Of a stretch of 64,000 nucleotides of DNA, positions 23,429 to 39,779 are shown piece by piece (positions within the stretch are counted from its first letter, which is position 1; the number at the start of each line of letters is the position of its first letter). Source of the stretch: Cichorium intybus (lineage: Eukaryota; Streptophyta; Magnoliopsida; Asterales; Asteraceae); NCBI GenBank assembly GCA_023525715.1, contig CM042009.1, positions 127,666,645 to 127,730,644 on the forward strand, in the 5' to 3' direction. The position numbers were made by a program, and so were the translations under genes. Below the pieces are notes generated by a model that was not told where the DNA came from, did not search any database, and worked only from the letters and a program-made list of their open reading frames with translations.

Positions 23429-24259
23429 TCTTTTAAGAACTCAAAAATTCATGAGATCTTGAGAACTCAATGACATCCATTAGATCCTTATCCAATTCAA
23501 TAAGGGCATGATTGTCAAATAACCAATATTTTATTTTAGATAATTTTAACTACATCTATATTAAATTGTAACAGCCCCAAAAAAATAGCAAAAATTTCAT
23601 TTATTTTCGGAATTAAAATTATGCCTATTAGGTTTTGAATTTTCAAATTTTGAATAAAAAAATCATATTTTCGTTTTTTATTAACTCGGATTTTAGAAAA
23701 ATGAAAAAATATAATTTTTTAAATTAGACATTTGGAATTTAAAAAATATAATATTTACAATGTATATATACATATTTGTATATGCAATTTTTTTAATAGA
23801 ATATACATATGCATAATGAGATTCTGAGATGTGAATTTTTCTAATAAAATACATATATGCATATTTAAGTTTTTACATTATATTTCCAGGAAATGCATAC
23901 ATGCACATTTAATAATATTTCGTAAAAAAACACACGAAAATATTCGTATTTTATAATATCGGATATCATACTACTAATTTATTAAAAACAATAATATACA
24001 ACTGTTTTGAACGTTACATACAAAAAATATAAAAAATACAATAAAAATTCATGATATCTCCGTTTCTCAGATTTTCAATTTTCACTTCTTCAAAATGCTA
24101 AATAAATCTTCAAAATCTGCAATACCATTAATAAAAGTTAATATACATTTAATACACACATGCACGTATGTTTTTGACATATATTCACACTTGAACAGAC
24201 ATATGCACATGTATATCTACACATATGCATAAATGCATATGTGCATATATGCACATGTA

Positions 24260-24890
24260 TATATACACATATATGTACACATATGCATAAAATACATATT
24301 AAAAAACCTCCAAAAAATACTTACATGCATATATACACATATACACATAGGCACATATATGTATGCATATACACACATATACATTTATGCATTTATGTAC
24401 ATATGCACATGTCTACATAACTTTGTGCACATGTATTCACATTTGAACAATAAACATAAATGCATATATACATAGACTAACTATATGTGTATATGCAAAG
24501 AGATATTTTTGAACATATGCATCTAAATACATATACGCATATAAGTTTATGCATACGTTTATACACATGTATATGTACACATATGCATGAAATACATATT
24601 AAAAAAACCTCCAAAAAATACTTACATGCATATATACACATATGCACATAGGCACATATATGTATACATATACGCACATATGCATTTATGCATTTATGTA
24701 CATATGCACATGTGCATTTATGCACATATCTACATAACTTTGTGCACATGTATTCACATTTGAACAATAAACATAAATGCATATATACACAGACTAACTA
24801 TATGTGTATATGCAAAGAGAGATTTCTGAACATTTGCATCTAAATACATATACGCATAAAAGTTTATGCATACGTTTATACACATGTGCA
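24260..24890. repeat. Tandem duplication of about 301 bp, rich in ACATATGCAC
   Basis: Copy 1 (about 24260-24560) and copy 2 (about 24561-24890) both contain AAACCTCCAAAAAATACTTAC (24306 and 24608) and CATAACTTTGTGCACATG. Copy 2 has about 20 extra bases (GTGCATTTATGCACATAT). The surroundings are dense in alternating purine-pyrimidine CATATGCA units. Frames through it (histidine/isoleucine/tyrosine-rich) are artefacts. Confidence 0.88.
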
Positions 24891-25589
24891 CATACCTTAT
24901 GCACATGTGCATATGTACACATATGCACTTATGAACAAACATATTTATGAACAAATACACATACATACATATATACATATACGTTTATGCATACTTACAA
25001 TGAATGAATTAGCCATCACAAACTTGCAACGTGTGATTCCATTCGGTGGTTGTAGACAGTGGCACACTCATCATCTGTTAGGCTAGAATCATCAGTAAAA
25101 ATGCAGGTCTAGAAGGGAAGAGAACCTGAAATTGGTTAACATAAACAGCTAATCAATTACCAACGTTCATGATTGCAGACAATCTAGACCAAAACTAATT
25201 TTGTATTTATTTAACCAATAATGAACTTGGCCATTTATATTTCCTTAATGTACTTACCAGCACCCCTATATAAAAAATGTATAACTTTTAAAACCAATAA
25301 AAAACCCATGTTAAAAGTACCAAAAAGTAGTCTAATTTACTAGTTTTACTCCATATTCCATATTGCCGATTGTAAAAACATGTTGCAAGGAAAGTTCCCA
25401 CACCCTACATAAATAAAAGAGCCAAGTCGGTGAAAAAGTAAATTTAAAAAACCATAAATTTAACATATCAACAAAATCAAAACCATGAGATGTAACAGTA
25501 GAAAGTAAAAAACTTACAAGTGCGGTCAAATACACACAAATCACACGCACAGTAGATGTAGATTTTAATTTCTGTCCAGATCTTTAGAA

Positions 25590-25947
25590 ACTAAAACGGT
25601 GTACGCCAACATGGGCAGGAAAGGTAGACGCATAGAATGACGATGGTGGAGGATGCAGGGGAGGTAGAAGCCGGTAATGTAGGAGGCTTCAGTGGAGTGC
25701 GACGGCGGCGAGGGAGGCGGAAGCGGTGTACGCTAACGGCAGCGAGTAAGGCGAACACGGTGTAGGTCAACAACTCCAAGTGAAGATAACGAATAGCCGG
25801 CCAACGGCAGAGAGGCGGTAGGCGCTTATTAGGGTTATCAAGGAGAGTGATCGAGAATGAAAATAGAGGGTAAGAGAAGCAGTCAATGAAGAAAATAGAG
25901 GGCAAGAGAGAGACGATGGGAGATAATGGAAAATTTGGTATTTCCAT
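25590..25947. other. GC-rich patch, possible captured gene fragment
   Basis: 25590-25870 is clearly GC-richer than its surroundings and carries CGGCGGCGAGGGAGGCGG-like sequence. A 118-codon minus-strand frame (25947-25591) starts MEIPNFPLSPIV and contains RLPRRRRTPLKPPTLPA. I do not recognise it. It resembles a gene 5' end or promoter fragment carried inside element A, but that is inference. Confidence 0.3.
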
Positions 25948-26163
25948 TTAATTTAAGCTAAATTTCGGGGATTTCATTTAATATCTATTTTCAATACCTA
26001 TATTGCCCTTGACTGAATTTTATATATACCAAAAATGTCATTAAGATTTCTATTAATTACAATATTGCCACCTTTCATCATAGCCTTTGATTTTTTCGAT
26101 CTAACGATCTAGATATGGTTCTCAAGATCTCGGGATTTTTTGGGTTCTCACAAGAACCTAACT

Positions 26164-26651
<488 letters not shown>

Positions 26652-26668
26652 TATATATAAATAAATAA

Positions 26669-30909
<4,241 letters not shown>

Positions 30910-31041
30910 GTCTCCCACTTGGATAAGTCTATGACTTTAATTGTTTATTTACCTTCTTATTAATATCAGTTTCCCAGAAACTGACCCGAACTCTAACCTA
31001 GTCAGTTCTGTCCAAAGATAAGTGATCATATGATCCTTTGT

Positions 31042-32994
31042 TGTAACACCCGACTTATTAACAAAAACACCCCAAAAATTTTTCATTTTTTTCAAACTAA
31101 ATGTTTTACAAACAAACCATAAGTAGGGGTATTAGTTAATACAATACGAGTACAAGCGTATCATGAAGTACAATACATAAGATATTATACATTCTTTAAG
31201 CCGGGTCGTTACTTCAAATCCTAGTCCTCAGTCACGGACTTTATCTTTTCCCTTGGCGGTATCACGCTCACCTGCAGGGACATATCAAATAAACTGTGAG
31301 CTATAAAGCCCAATGAGTAATCAAATCAAGAATAACATGTATAAGAATAAAATTCTCTATGCAAAGTCAAATATGTATTATCATGCAATACAAAATCAAA
31401 TATGGCTCACGTGTTAGCCCGTTGTTGCCTTGGCTCACGGGTTAGCCCGCTGTTGCCTAGACTTACGGCTTATCCGGTCTTGTCTATATAAGTTTGACTC
31501 ACAGCTCCGTTCTTGTCTATAATAGACTCACGGCTTATCTGGTCTTGTCATATCACAGTTTACATAGATATAATGACTCACAGTTCCGTTCTTGTCTATA
31601 ATAGACTCACGGTTTATCTGGTCTTGTCATATTTCAAATCATGTAATTTGTCATTTTTGTCCCCCAAAATCATATTCATCTGCAGCTGCTCATATAATGT
31701 ATATCACAACGGATAACAGTGAGATTACTCACCTGAAGGTTTGCTACCGCTAGCTATCGTTGTTTCTTGCCTTCGAATGTAATCCGTAGACTTTTGTCCC
31801 GTACCTATAATTCCATTTATTTTCAAAATGATTATAGGTTAATAACCATTTCAATTAACTCTAATACAATAGAGTTCAATACAATATCATTATAAACAAT
31901 GCCTAGTTAATAAACTTTCCGTTTACTAGCTTTTTATGAATTTTACTATTCACAGAGGCATTCGAATCGATCTACAGTGCCCCCGAGGGGTCGAAAACTC
32001 AATATAAAAATTTTCCCAAACTTTTCAGACCATAACAAGCCTACGGTTCAAGTTTGAGCTAAATCGGACAAGCCAAGCAAAAGTTAGCGATCCGGAACCC
32101 CCTGCCAGGAGAGCACGACTCGTGCATATTTTTGCCTAGGCGAGCACGACTCGTGCAACCCATAATAGCAATGTTCTTTTGTTTCCAGGCTACGCACGAC
32201 CCGTGCAAAATGTGCACTAAAAACGCACGACTCGTGCAAACCTGGGAAATTCCAGATTTTTCGCGATTTTGCACTGTAGCATGCAGTTTTGACATTTTAA
32301 GTACTTATTGTTGTTCTTAATCACTTGGGGTTCATTCCCAGGTCAAAACCCTCCATAAAAACAAGGTTTTTAACCATTGAAACCAATTCAATCAATCAAA
32401 ATGAAGAATTAGGGTTCTTAGTTCCAAAAACCCCAAAACTTCAACTTGATCAATTTCTATGGTTTCACTTGTTATATGCTTATCTATTGATCATATTAGA
32501 ACTCAGAAATCAGGAATAAACATCATGAAATTCACTGAAATTGCAGATTTCAGTTTTGACCCAAAAACCCATCAAGAACAACAAATCAAGAACTTGAGTT
32601 ACTAACCTTTCAAGCTTCCAATTCTACCCTTTGAAGCTATAATCCGATTTTTAAGCTTCAATCTTCAAGAATCCTTCAAATTTCTGGACAAATCGATCAC
32701 TAGAAATTTCCTGTAGCTCTCCCAAAAATCTGCACACAATGGGAGAAGCTTCCAAGCTTTTATACCTCTAAAATTTACATTTTGGTCCTTGAAATTACAT
32801 TTTTAGGACTTTTGCCACAATTTACATAATTTATGACACAAATTCAGTTTTTATAACATTTTAAGTCCAAGACTCAAAATATTATTACAAAACAAGTCCT
32901 TTTCTGTCCAAAAGACCAAATTACCCTTCTAAGGTAAAATGACCATTTTGCCCTTTTTACAATAATTACATATTAAACTTCTTTTGGCGTTACA
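31042..32994 (-). repeat. 3' LTR of the gypsy element, 1953 bp
   Basis: On the minus strand it runs from TGTAACGCCAAAAG to GTCGGGTGTTACA. It contains two internal repeat families. About 77-bp units with GACTCACRGYTCCGTTCTTGTC recur at 31494 and 31571, preceded by two GGCTCACG-TTAGCCCG units. Four copies of the palindrome GCACGACTCGTGC lie at 32113-32237. Confidence 0.88.
32113..32237. repeat. Four GCACGACTCGTGC palindromes in the gypsy LTR
   Basis: Copies lie at 32113-32125, 32144-32156, 32194-32206 (one base changed, GCACGACCCGTGC) and 32225-32237. The start-to-start spacings are 31, 50 and 31 bp. Each has 6-bp inverted arms around a single base. Confidence 0.9.
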
Positions 32995-33030
32995 AATTCT
33001 CCCCTCCTTTAAGAGATTTCGTCCCCGAAA

Positions 33031-34002
33031 TCATACAAAAAGTTGAGGGTATTTTTCCCTCATTTCACTTTCGGTCTCCCACGTCATGTCGGAACCTTTG
33101 TGATGATGCCAAAGCACTTTCACCATGCTGATCTTCTTATTTCGCAGCTGTCTTACCTTGCGGTCTAACACTCTCTCGGGTTGTTCCGGATATCTCAACT
33201 TTTCATCTACCTCAATTTCAGCAAGGGGTACATGTTGAGACTTATCAAAAAACGTTTTCCTCAAATGGGACACATGGAATACATCATGTATACCATGAAG
33301 TTCATCAGGTAACTCCAATCTATACGCCACGGCTCCAACTCTTTGGGATATACGGAAAGGTTCAATGAAGCGAGGACTCAACTTCCCTTTCTTCCCAAAA
33401 CGAATTAAGCCTTTCCAAGGGGATACTTTGAGCATTACCATATCTCCTACTTGGAATTCTATCGGTTTCACCCGTTTATCTGCGTACTGTTTCTGTCTAT
33501 TTTGAGCTACCTTTAAATTTTCGCGTATCAGTTTGATCTTTTCTTCGGTCTGTGCTACAATTTCAGGTCCAGGCAACGACTTTTCCCCAACTTCAGTCCA
33601 GCAGGTTGGAGTACGACATGGTGCTCCATACAAGGCTTCATACGGGGCCATCTAAATGCTGGAATGATAGCTGTTATTGTATGTGAATTCCACTAAAGGT
33701 AAATGATCTTCCCAGCTTCCACCGAAGTCAATGATACAAGTTCTTAACATGTCTTCCAAGGTCTGGATTGTTCTTTCACTTTGGCCATCAGTCTGCGGGT
33801 GGTATGCCGTACTCATAAGTACTTTCGTACCCCGTTGCTTTTGAAGACTTTGCCAAAAATGGGAAGTAAATCTACTATCTCGGTCAGATACAATCGATGC
33901 TGGAAATCCATGCCGACAAATCACCACATCTATGTAGATTTTCGCCAGTTGATCTACCCTGTACTTTTCTTTATATGGTATGAACTGTGCCGATTTGGTC
34001 AA
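33031..34002 (-). pseudogene. Gypsy integrase core and chromodomain tail, broken
   Basis: 34002-33652 reads MTKSAQFIPYKEKY, IVSDRDSRFTSHFW (second catalytic aspartate) and AYHPQTDGQSERTIQ (catalytic glutamate). A stop after YHSSI separates it from 33651-33031, which continues MAPYEALYGAPCRTP, then the GPY-type tail (RFGKKGKLSPRFIEPFRI...GAVAYRLELP, HVSHLRK). It ends in a chromodomain-like RKVRQLRNKKISMVKVLW...TWETESEMREKYP. The enzyme would insert the cDNA, and the tail would direct it to chromatin. The first integrase aspartate and all upstream pol are gone. Confidence 0.92.
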
Positions 34003-34711
34003 TCATACACAACAATGCGTTTTATAACATCGAGTTACCGATGCATTTTCGCATTATTAATACACAACCGACTCGCAAATTTCAACTCATATGTCTCTGC
34101 TTCAAGATCATAAGATATTATCGTCTCAACATTGCTCGTGATGTAATCCATGAAGCAATCTATTGAGCGCGGGTTTATCCAATACTCAAATCTCTATTTC
34201 TAAGTACTCGTAATCGTTGTAGCAATCTTACTGCAATGTCTAACTCCTTAGACAATCTACAAACCAATTCACGACAATCTTCGTTCATACTTACTCCCGA
34301 AAAGTATGAGCGACTGTGGACCTTTGAGTAATTAAATTATTCGGAAAGTGAAACATGCAAAAACGAAACTTAAAATCTGACTGGTAGCTACTCTTGTCTA
34401 ATTACCAAGTCTCCACGAGGTAATCACCAAGTCGGATTTTTTTCATAAAACTATTATCGGTTTCTAGATTCTATTTTTAAACCTTTTAATTCATGTTATG
34501 TATCTATGTCTGGATGACCTTTCACTCTTTCTATGTATCTAAATGTCATACATTTATACACTTTATTCGATCGGATATCTTTCCGATGGTATTTCAATTT
34601 TGGTCATACTGTCATTCTCACTAACAACTCCATTCTATGTACTGTGACTTTCCATGGTTCTCGGGATCTTTAGTCCACATGACTGCACCCTAAGACTATT
34701 TCGAGGTGTTA

Positions 34712-34743
34712 CGATGTGCCGGTGACCCACACGCGCTCCATCG
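34712..34743. other. Stem-loop motif copy 1 (copia-1)
   Basis: Arms CGAT (34712-34715) and ATCG (34740-34743) enclose the 24-nt core that begins GTGCCGG, contains CCCACACG and ends CGCTCC. The G and C at the core ends can extend the stem by one pair. Confidence 0.6.
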
Positions 34744-35520
34744 GAATGCCAACGAAACTCTTTAACCATTAAGTCCTTTTACTATTTGAAACTCTTTTCA
34801 AATTACTATTAACATTCACCTTAATCATTTTCCAATGATTTCTCACGTGTGTATAGAATCCATTAAGTATTCCTAGCCAGGTCATATCCTGAATTTAAGT
34901 CATCAGGACATGTTCATGACACTTCTCATGCATCTTGGATCATGTTTACTGTGGCTAGGTCTATACTGATGACAACATCTATCTGATAGATGTGTATGGA
35001 TTATGTGAGTATGTTGCACCTTCTTTATATCTCTCATGCCAAATCATCACACTTTGCAATGATAAAAAACTCCTTTCCTGGGGCTATGCATCTTGAATCT
35101 CATTAAGATCATCTTGGCATAGTTTCGATCTATCTCATAAACGTTTGCAACCACCTGAGTATGCTGTATCTCTATTAAGTCTTTCATAGTGATCCGTCTC
35201 TTAACACCAAGTCATTACGCTTTGTAATGAAAAGAGGCATTTCCTAGAAACAATATGTAACTCACATATGGAGATAGTAGATAACAGCGATACTCCCACT
35301 ATCTTTGACACGGTTATGGACTATTCACAAAATCCAGAACTTTTGGCACATTTTGTGAATCCAAACCTTTCCTAACATCTTAATGGAAATCTTTCAGCAC
35401 ATTCTCAAAATCCAATCCTTTGGCATATTTCGAGAATCTGAATATCCTTTCTTGCGAGATGCTCGTTAGGATATCCAGGGCCCATGTACCTTTATACTGG
35501 CATATTCTTTCTGAGTCCCC

Positions 35521-35556
35521 ATTAGTGTGCTGATGATCCACACGCGCTCCACTAAT
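35521..35556. other. Stem-loop motif copy 2 (copia-1)
   Basis: Arms ATTAGT (35521-35526) and ACTAAT (35551-35556) pair perfectly around a 24-nt core, GTGCTGATG...CGCTCC. It ends seven bases before the 5' LTR of copia-2. Confidence 0.65.
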
Positions 35557-35563
35557 GACTTAC

Positions 35564-36205
35564 TGTTGGTTATATGCCCATCGTTATAACAAGTTGGTAA
35601 TATTACTATAAATAGTAGGGTTCTTTTGGGTTACACGCAAGAGACGATTTAGCTAAAAGAGATCGAAAATAAACTTGAGGGGTTAAGTTTATTAATATAT
35701 CAAAGTAAAGGTATATTAATTAGAAACTTAATGGTTAAGTTTATTAATATACCAAAGTAAAGGTATATTAATTAGAAACTTAATAAGGATAAAGGACCAA
35801 AGTGAAATATCCACAAGGGAGGGGATAAGGATGAGGAGCACTATAAATACAACCCTAGATCTGAGTTGTAGGTGCTGCCAAAACCCTAATTTTCGTCTCC
35901 CTCCTCCCACTCCTCGGTATACGGCCGATTTCTTTCAAAACCCTAAGTATTACGTGCTAAAACTTCAAGCAAAGGTATATACTACATCAACGGGTGCTGG
36001 ATCGTTGTCTTGGGTGCGATTACATTAGAGGAGTTCTACTTTGGGCTCTCGTCATCCTAACAAAATCAGATCTGAGATTTAAAAGGTATGTCTTGAACCC
36101 TCTTGATTTTACAGTTACAAAAGTGTGCATGATTCTGTTATCCTGGTTTAATACGATTTTGATTTCTGTTTCCGCTGCGTTGTTTTATGCTATCGTATTC
36201 CAACA
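35564..36205 (+). repeat. 5' LTR of copia-2, 642 bp
   Basis: It runs from TGTTGGTTATATG to GTATTCCAACA. A TATA box lies at 35841-35849 (CTATAAATAC). U3 holds a tandem 62-bp repeat with TTAAGTTTATTAATATAYC and AAAGGTATATTAATTAGAAA (about 35670-35790). Confidence 0.93.
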
Positions 36206-37447
36206 GTGGTATCAGAGCCACTTTATCATGATTTTGTACTGTTTAGATTCGATTAGATATGTTAAAAATCGTTTTTTTTCTGATTTATCGAATCGGTTCG
36301 ACGTCCGCGCCGCGGTACTTGAAATATCACGTCGCGGGTTTTTCTAAAGTTACGATCATTAGGGTTTTGTCGCGTCGCGTTTCCTAGTGTTCCGCGCCGC
36401 GTCGTTCTTGTCATGATCGGTTTCTGTTGATTACTGCGTCGCGTTTTCTTGTGATCCGTGTCGTGGCGGTCGTGGCGGTTTTTTTTTCTGAAAAGTTTTC
36501 TTGATATGCTAAATAGTGAATTTTAGTTTTATATGATTGTTTAGATTAATGATTGACATTGAATGCTTGCATGCTCAATAGGATTAATAGCTAAACACAA
36601 AGTTTAAAATGCTTCAAAATTTAATGGATTATTGTTTAAATTAATTATTAACACTGCATCCTTGCGTGTTTAATAGAATTAATAGTTAAACATAATTTTC
36701 AAAGAATACTTAAAATTTTAAATGATATATATATTAGAATTGTATCTATATGTATAACTTAAAATAAAACATTGGTCAGACCATGACTAGGCTCACCCAC
36801 TCTAAATGTGTTGAGAAGGTTTAAGGAGGTCTCTTCGATTCCTAATGAGGTCGGTTTTTAAATAGCATTCATTGCTTACCACCCTCACCGCCTGCCGCAT
36901 TTTATTGAGTGGAGTTAACGAAAGGGTTTGATAGCACAATGTTTCAAGATAAAAGTATTACTGAAAATACAGAAATAAAGATTGTTAAAAGTTGTTAACA
37001 TGTTTTAAAAATTATTGGCAATTGTAAAACGGATTTTAAAAGTTTAGAAGACCATTTTGCCAAAAAGAAAGTTAAAATGTTTTAACTTAACGAAACGAAA
37101 TCCCGTTTTATGAAAATGTGAATCTCATGCTACCCACAAAGAACCACACATTTAACCGGGCCCTTCCAGCGTGGGAAGTGCTATAGCCAACGCGTCGGAT
37201 TGGACTCGGCCAAAATGATGTGATACTCGCGATAACTCATGAATCATGGGCCGGGTGTCACGTGGGTCTTCGTGGTCGATTTACCATCCAAACTCGTGAT
37301 CCGCGGCATACCCGTCACGAGAGAGAGGATGAGCATGATGGGATTAAACATGCCATTGATCAGATTCAATGAATCCCAAAAGATCTAGAAGCTTCATAGA
37401 GATTGAAGTTGGCAAAAGAGTATTTCCTACCTAAATAACTTCTGGGG
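36206..37447 (+). other. Copia-2 leader: primer-binding site, GC-rich repeats and hairpin
   Basis: After the primer-binding site (36207-36219) comes a GC-rich stretch (36298-36480). It holds several degenerate copies of a CGCGCCGCG / GCGTCGCGTTTTC unit, unlike the AT-rich surroundings. A second landmark is a perfect 7-bp hairpin, CTCGTGA / TCACGAG (37293-37299 and 37315-37321), with a 15-nt loop TCCGCGGCATACCCG. No coding frame is present. Leaders of retrotransposons usually carry packaging and translation signals, which is the likely context. Confidence 0.55.
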
Positions 37448-38210
37448 GTGACTACGGCATACCTCTTCACCACCAAAAGCGAAATATGGATTCTAGCCTT
37501 AAGTAAAATAATTTTATGGGTAATTAATTTGTTAAGGGATAATCAAACTAAACAAAACTCTATTTTAGATGTCAACCAAAGAAAGTTTGAAAGTTACAAG
37601 TTTTTTTTACTGCATGGCTTCCTCGATCAAAGTAAGTTCAACGGCATAGATTATGCGTGTTGGTTCCAGAACTTGAGAAGAGTACTCAATGTCGAGGGAA
37701 ATTTTTATATGATTAAGGAACAAGTTCTTATGGATTATCCAGCCAGATCCACTGGTGCTGAAATAGACGGTCAATCATCTTAGACGTCTAAATGATTCGA
37801 ATAAGGTTGCTCGTTTCATGTTAGACACTATGATTCCCGAGCTTCAAAGAAGATTGTGGGGTCTTGGTGCTTTGACATGGTTAACCGGCTTAAGGACATG
37901 ATCCAAGAGCAGGTTAAATGAGAACGATTCGAAGTCATGAAAGCATTATTTGGATGTAGGCTGTTACTAGGATGGAGAGTCAATACCCATGTGTTTAGCA
38001 TAAGAGGGTACGTTGACCAAATGTGGAGGTTGGGATTTCCAACAAGTCGGGAGTTAGTCACGGACATTGTCCTTAACTCGCTGACTAGTTCTTATGATTA
38101 GTTCATTCTGGACTTCATTATATAGAACTTAAAAGGACCCTTCGAGAGATTACATAGCATGTTGAGGAAAGTAGAACTTTACATGGCTAGGGAATCCAAC
38201 ACCACAGTTC
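37448..38210 (+). pseudogene. Copia-2 gag, degraded
   Basis: 37590-37780 reads as a gag start (SKFNGIDYACWFQNLRRVLNVEGNFYMI). After a stop at 37781 the similarity continues in other frames with RFMLDTMIPELQR, then KDMIQEQ, ERFEVMKAL and LVTDIVLNSL...SYD. These are typical of the copia UBN2-type gag. At least three stops or frameshifts interrupt it. A CCHC knuckle was not found with confidence downstream (a C..H remnant lies at about 38300-38345). Confidence 0.7.
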
Positions 38211-39779
38211 CTAAAGGAGGTGTCAAAAGGAAAAGGACAAACCCTACCAAGGGAATGATTTTCCTAAAGAAACCTCAATACTGAAATCCTGAGGAAGATT
38301 TTTGTTTCCACTGAAAGGACGTGGGACATGGAAGGCATAAATGCTCAAGATATCTGATGCAATAGAAGTAGTTGCAAGCCAAAGAGTATGGCACTTCAGG
38401 TATATTTGTAATTCCATAAGTGCTTTGCTTATGACCAGTATTGCCATTTTAATAGGCAGAGACTGGAATAAAGCAAAGGTACAAACCATGGAGAGTTAGA
38501 TCGAATCATAGACTACAAGCAGCTTGCTTTCATCCATAGGATTAGGAACCAACTTCTCTATAGTGTTTTAGTTTATGGTTTTGCAATTTGAAGATTGTTG
38601 ATGTGAACATTGTTTCATCAGATGGTTTTGACTTGGTTTAAATAAAGGTTGTTTTAAATAAAAGTTATTTTAAAAGTTATTTTGGAACAAAGTTATGGTC
38701 ATTACATCTATGAGAACCGGTTCACAACAATAGTTCGAAAAGATTGATTCAATAGAACCCAAATGTTTGGATTAATGGTATGAGTGGAATTGTCTGGTTT
38801 TGTAAACTTGAAAGAAGCTACCAGAACTCCAGATGGATAGGATTCTGGAGATCATTTGACTGAAAGTCTTATGATAACAGCTATTCTTGTCTACATAGAG
38901 AGATAACTATGCACTGCTCACAAGTTATTGTGGGCAAAGGCTGAGAATCTGTTGGACCTTGTACATCTAATGTATTTGGACCGTTCAGTTTTCCACTAAA
39001 CCGTCTAAAATACTCTATTGAGTTTGAAACCTATATGGTGATCAGTACTTCAAGAACAGAGTATTGAATCAAATGAGCAAAGGATGAGAATTCTAAATCC
39101 AAGTGCGGATAAAGAGTTTCTTAGTCAAAGGTTATACAATCATCTAATGGACTGTGAAAATTGTTTCAACAGTCAAATCCACTTAGAACACTACGAGCAT
39201 CGTATGGTGTGTATGAGTTATAATCGAACATAAAGGTTCTACTTATGATGGATTGTATTATGCTTCCAATCCATGTCTGAGGTTAAACCTTAGAGACAAT
39301 AGAGTCCTAACCCTTGCACCAACACAAAAGGTTCTATAAACACTGTCTGAGAAATATGGAGTGTAGATGTTTCTTCACTAGCATATTTAGAAATTTGGGG
39401 TCTTGAGACTTACGGTTTACCGTGTAGCTCATAGGACGCCGATTAACAGAAGTGTTATTCCATTAGAGTACTTGGATATAATAAGCATTTTGACAACAGT
39501 ATGATGTTGTATAAATGGCAGTCTTCTATGATAGGAAGCTGGTATTCAAGAAATCAGTGGGAGCCTGACTGATCTTGATGAGACTCAAAGGATCAAAGAG
39601 CTTGATGTTGGCACTAGCACTCAACCAGAGGTAGTAAAACCTGTTGAGACTCAGTAAGAGTTTGCTGAGGAATCTGACATAACTCCATCTCCTGTTCGAG
39701 AAATTGATAAAGGACGTCATACACCTGGTTTTCATGAATTACATGTTGACGAAGGTGATGAATGTCTGGTGGATCATTG
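38211..39779 (+). other. Copia-2 interior without recognisable coding
   Basis: Protease and integrase should be here, but no active-site motif can be read in any frame. About 39600-39720 reads as the integrase/reverse transcriptase linker (Pro/Glu-rich). Deletions and decay are likely. Confidence 0.45.

Larger units (their letters stand above)
31042..34000 (-). mobile_element. Truncated Ty3/gypsy element inside copia-1
   Basis: It comprises a 1953-bp 3' LTR (31042-32994), a polypurine tract AAAGGAGGGGAGA just upstream on the minus strand (about 33000-33013), and the 3' half of pol (33031-34002) with integrase and a chromodomain-like C-terminus. Everything 5' of the integrase core is missing, and pol similarity stops at about 34002. 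The left insertion point lies within copia-1 sequence homologous to copia-3 (AGATAAGTGATCA...). The chromodomain-type tail suggests a chromovirus, Tekay/Del-like. Confidence 0.88.
34003..35563 (-). pseudogene. Copia-1 3' internal part: degraded RNase H and reverse transcriptase
   Basis: No long frame survives. The region aligns by eye, on the minus strand, with the 3' part of copia-3. AAGTATGAGCGACTGTGGACC (34302) matches AGTATGACCGACTGTGGAGG (49680), and a CATCTTGAATCTC...AAGATCAT block is also shared (35088; compare 50547). The segment stops at the copia-2 insertion and resumes at 42793. It contains two of the stem-loop motifs (34712-34743 and 35521-35556). Confidence 0.65.

Noticed and set aside
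24233..24978. Cysteine/histidine-rich frames resembling a small metal-binding protein
   Set aside because: The residues come from ACATATGCAC repeats (CAT, TGC, CAC, ATA codons) and appear on both strands.
31380..31640. Possible CRISPR-like repeat array
   Set aside because: There are too few units, the spacers are not uniform, and the location is inside a plant retrotransposon LTR.
35521..35556. Hammerhead ribozyme, because of CTGATGA in the loop
   Set aside because: The conserved GAAA and third helix are absent, and the other copies of the motif lack CTGATGA.
35831..36028. 65-codon frame present twice (also 42418-42615)
   Set aside because: It lies in the two LTRs of copia-2, so its duplication is explained by the LTRs, not by protein conservation.
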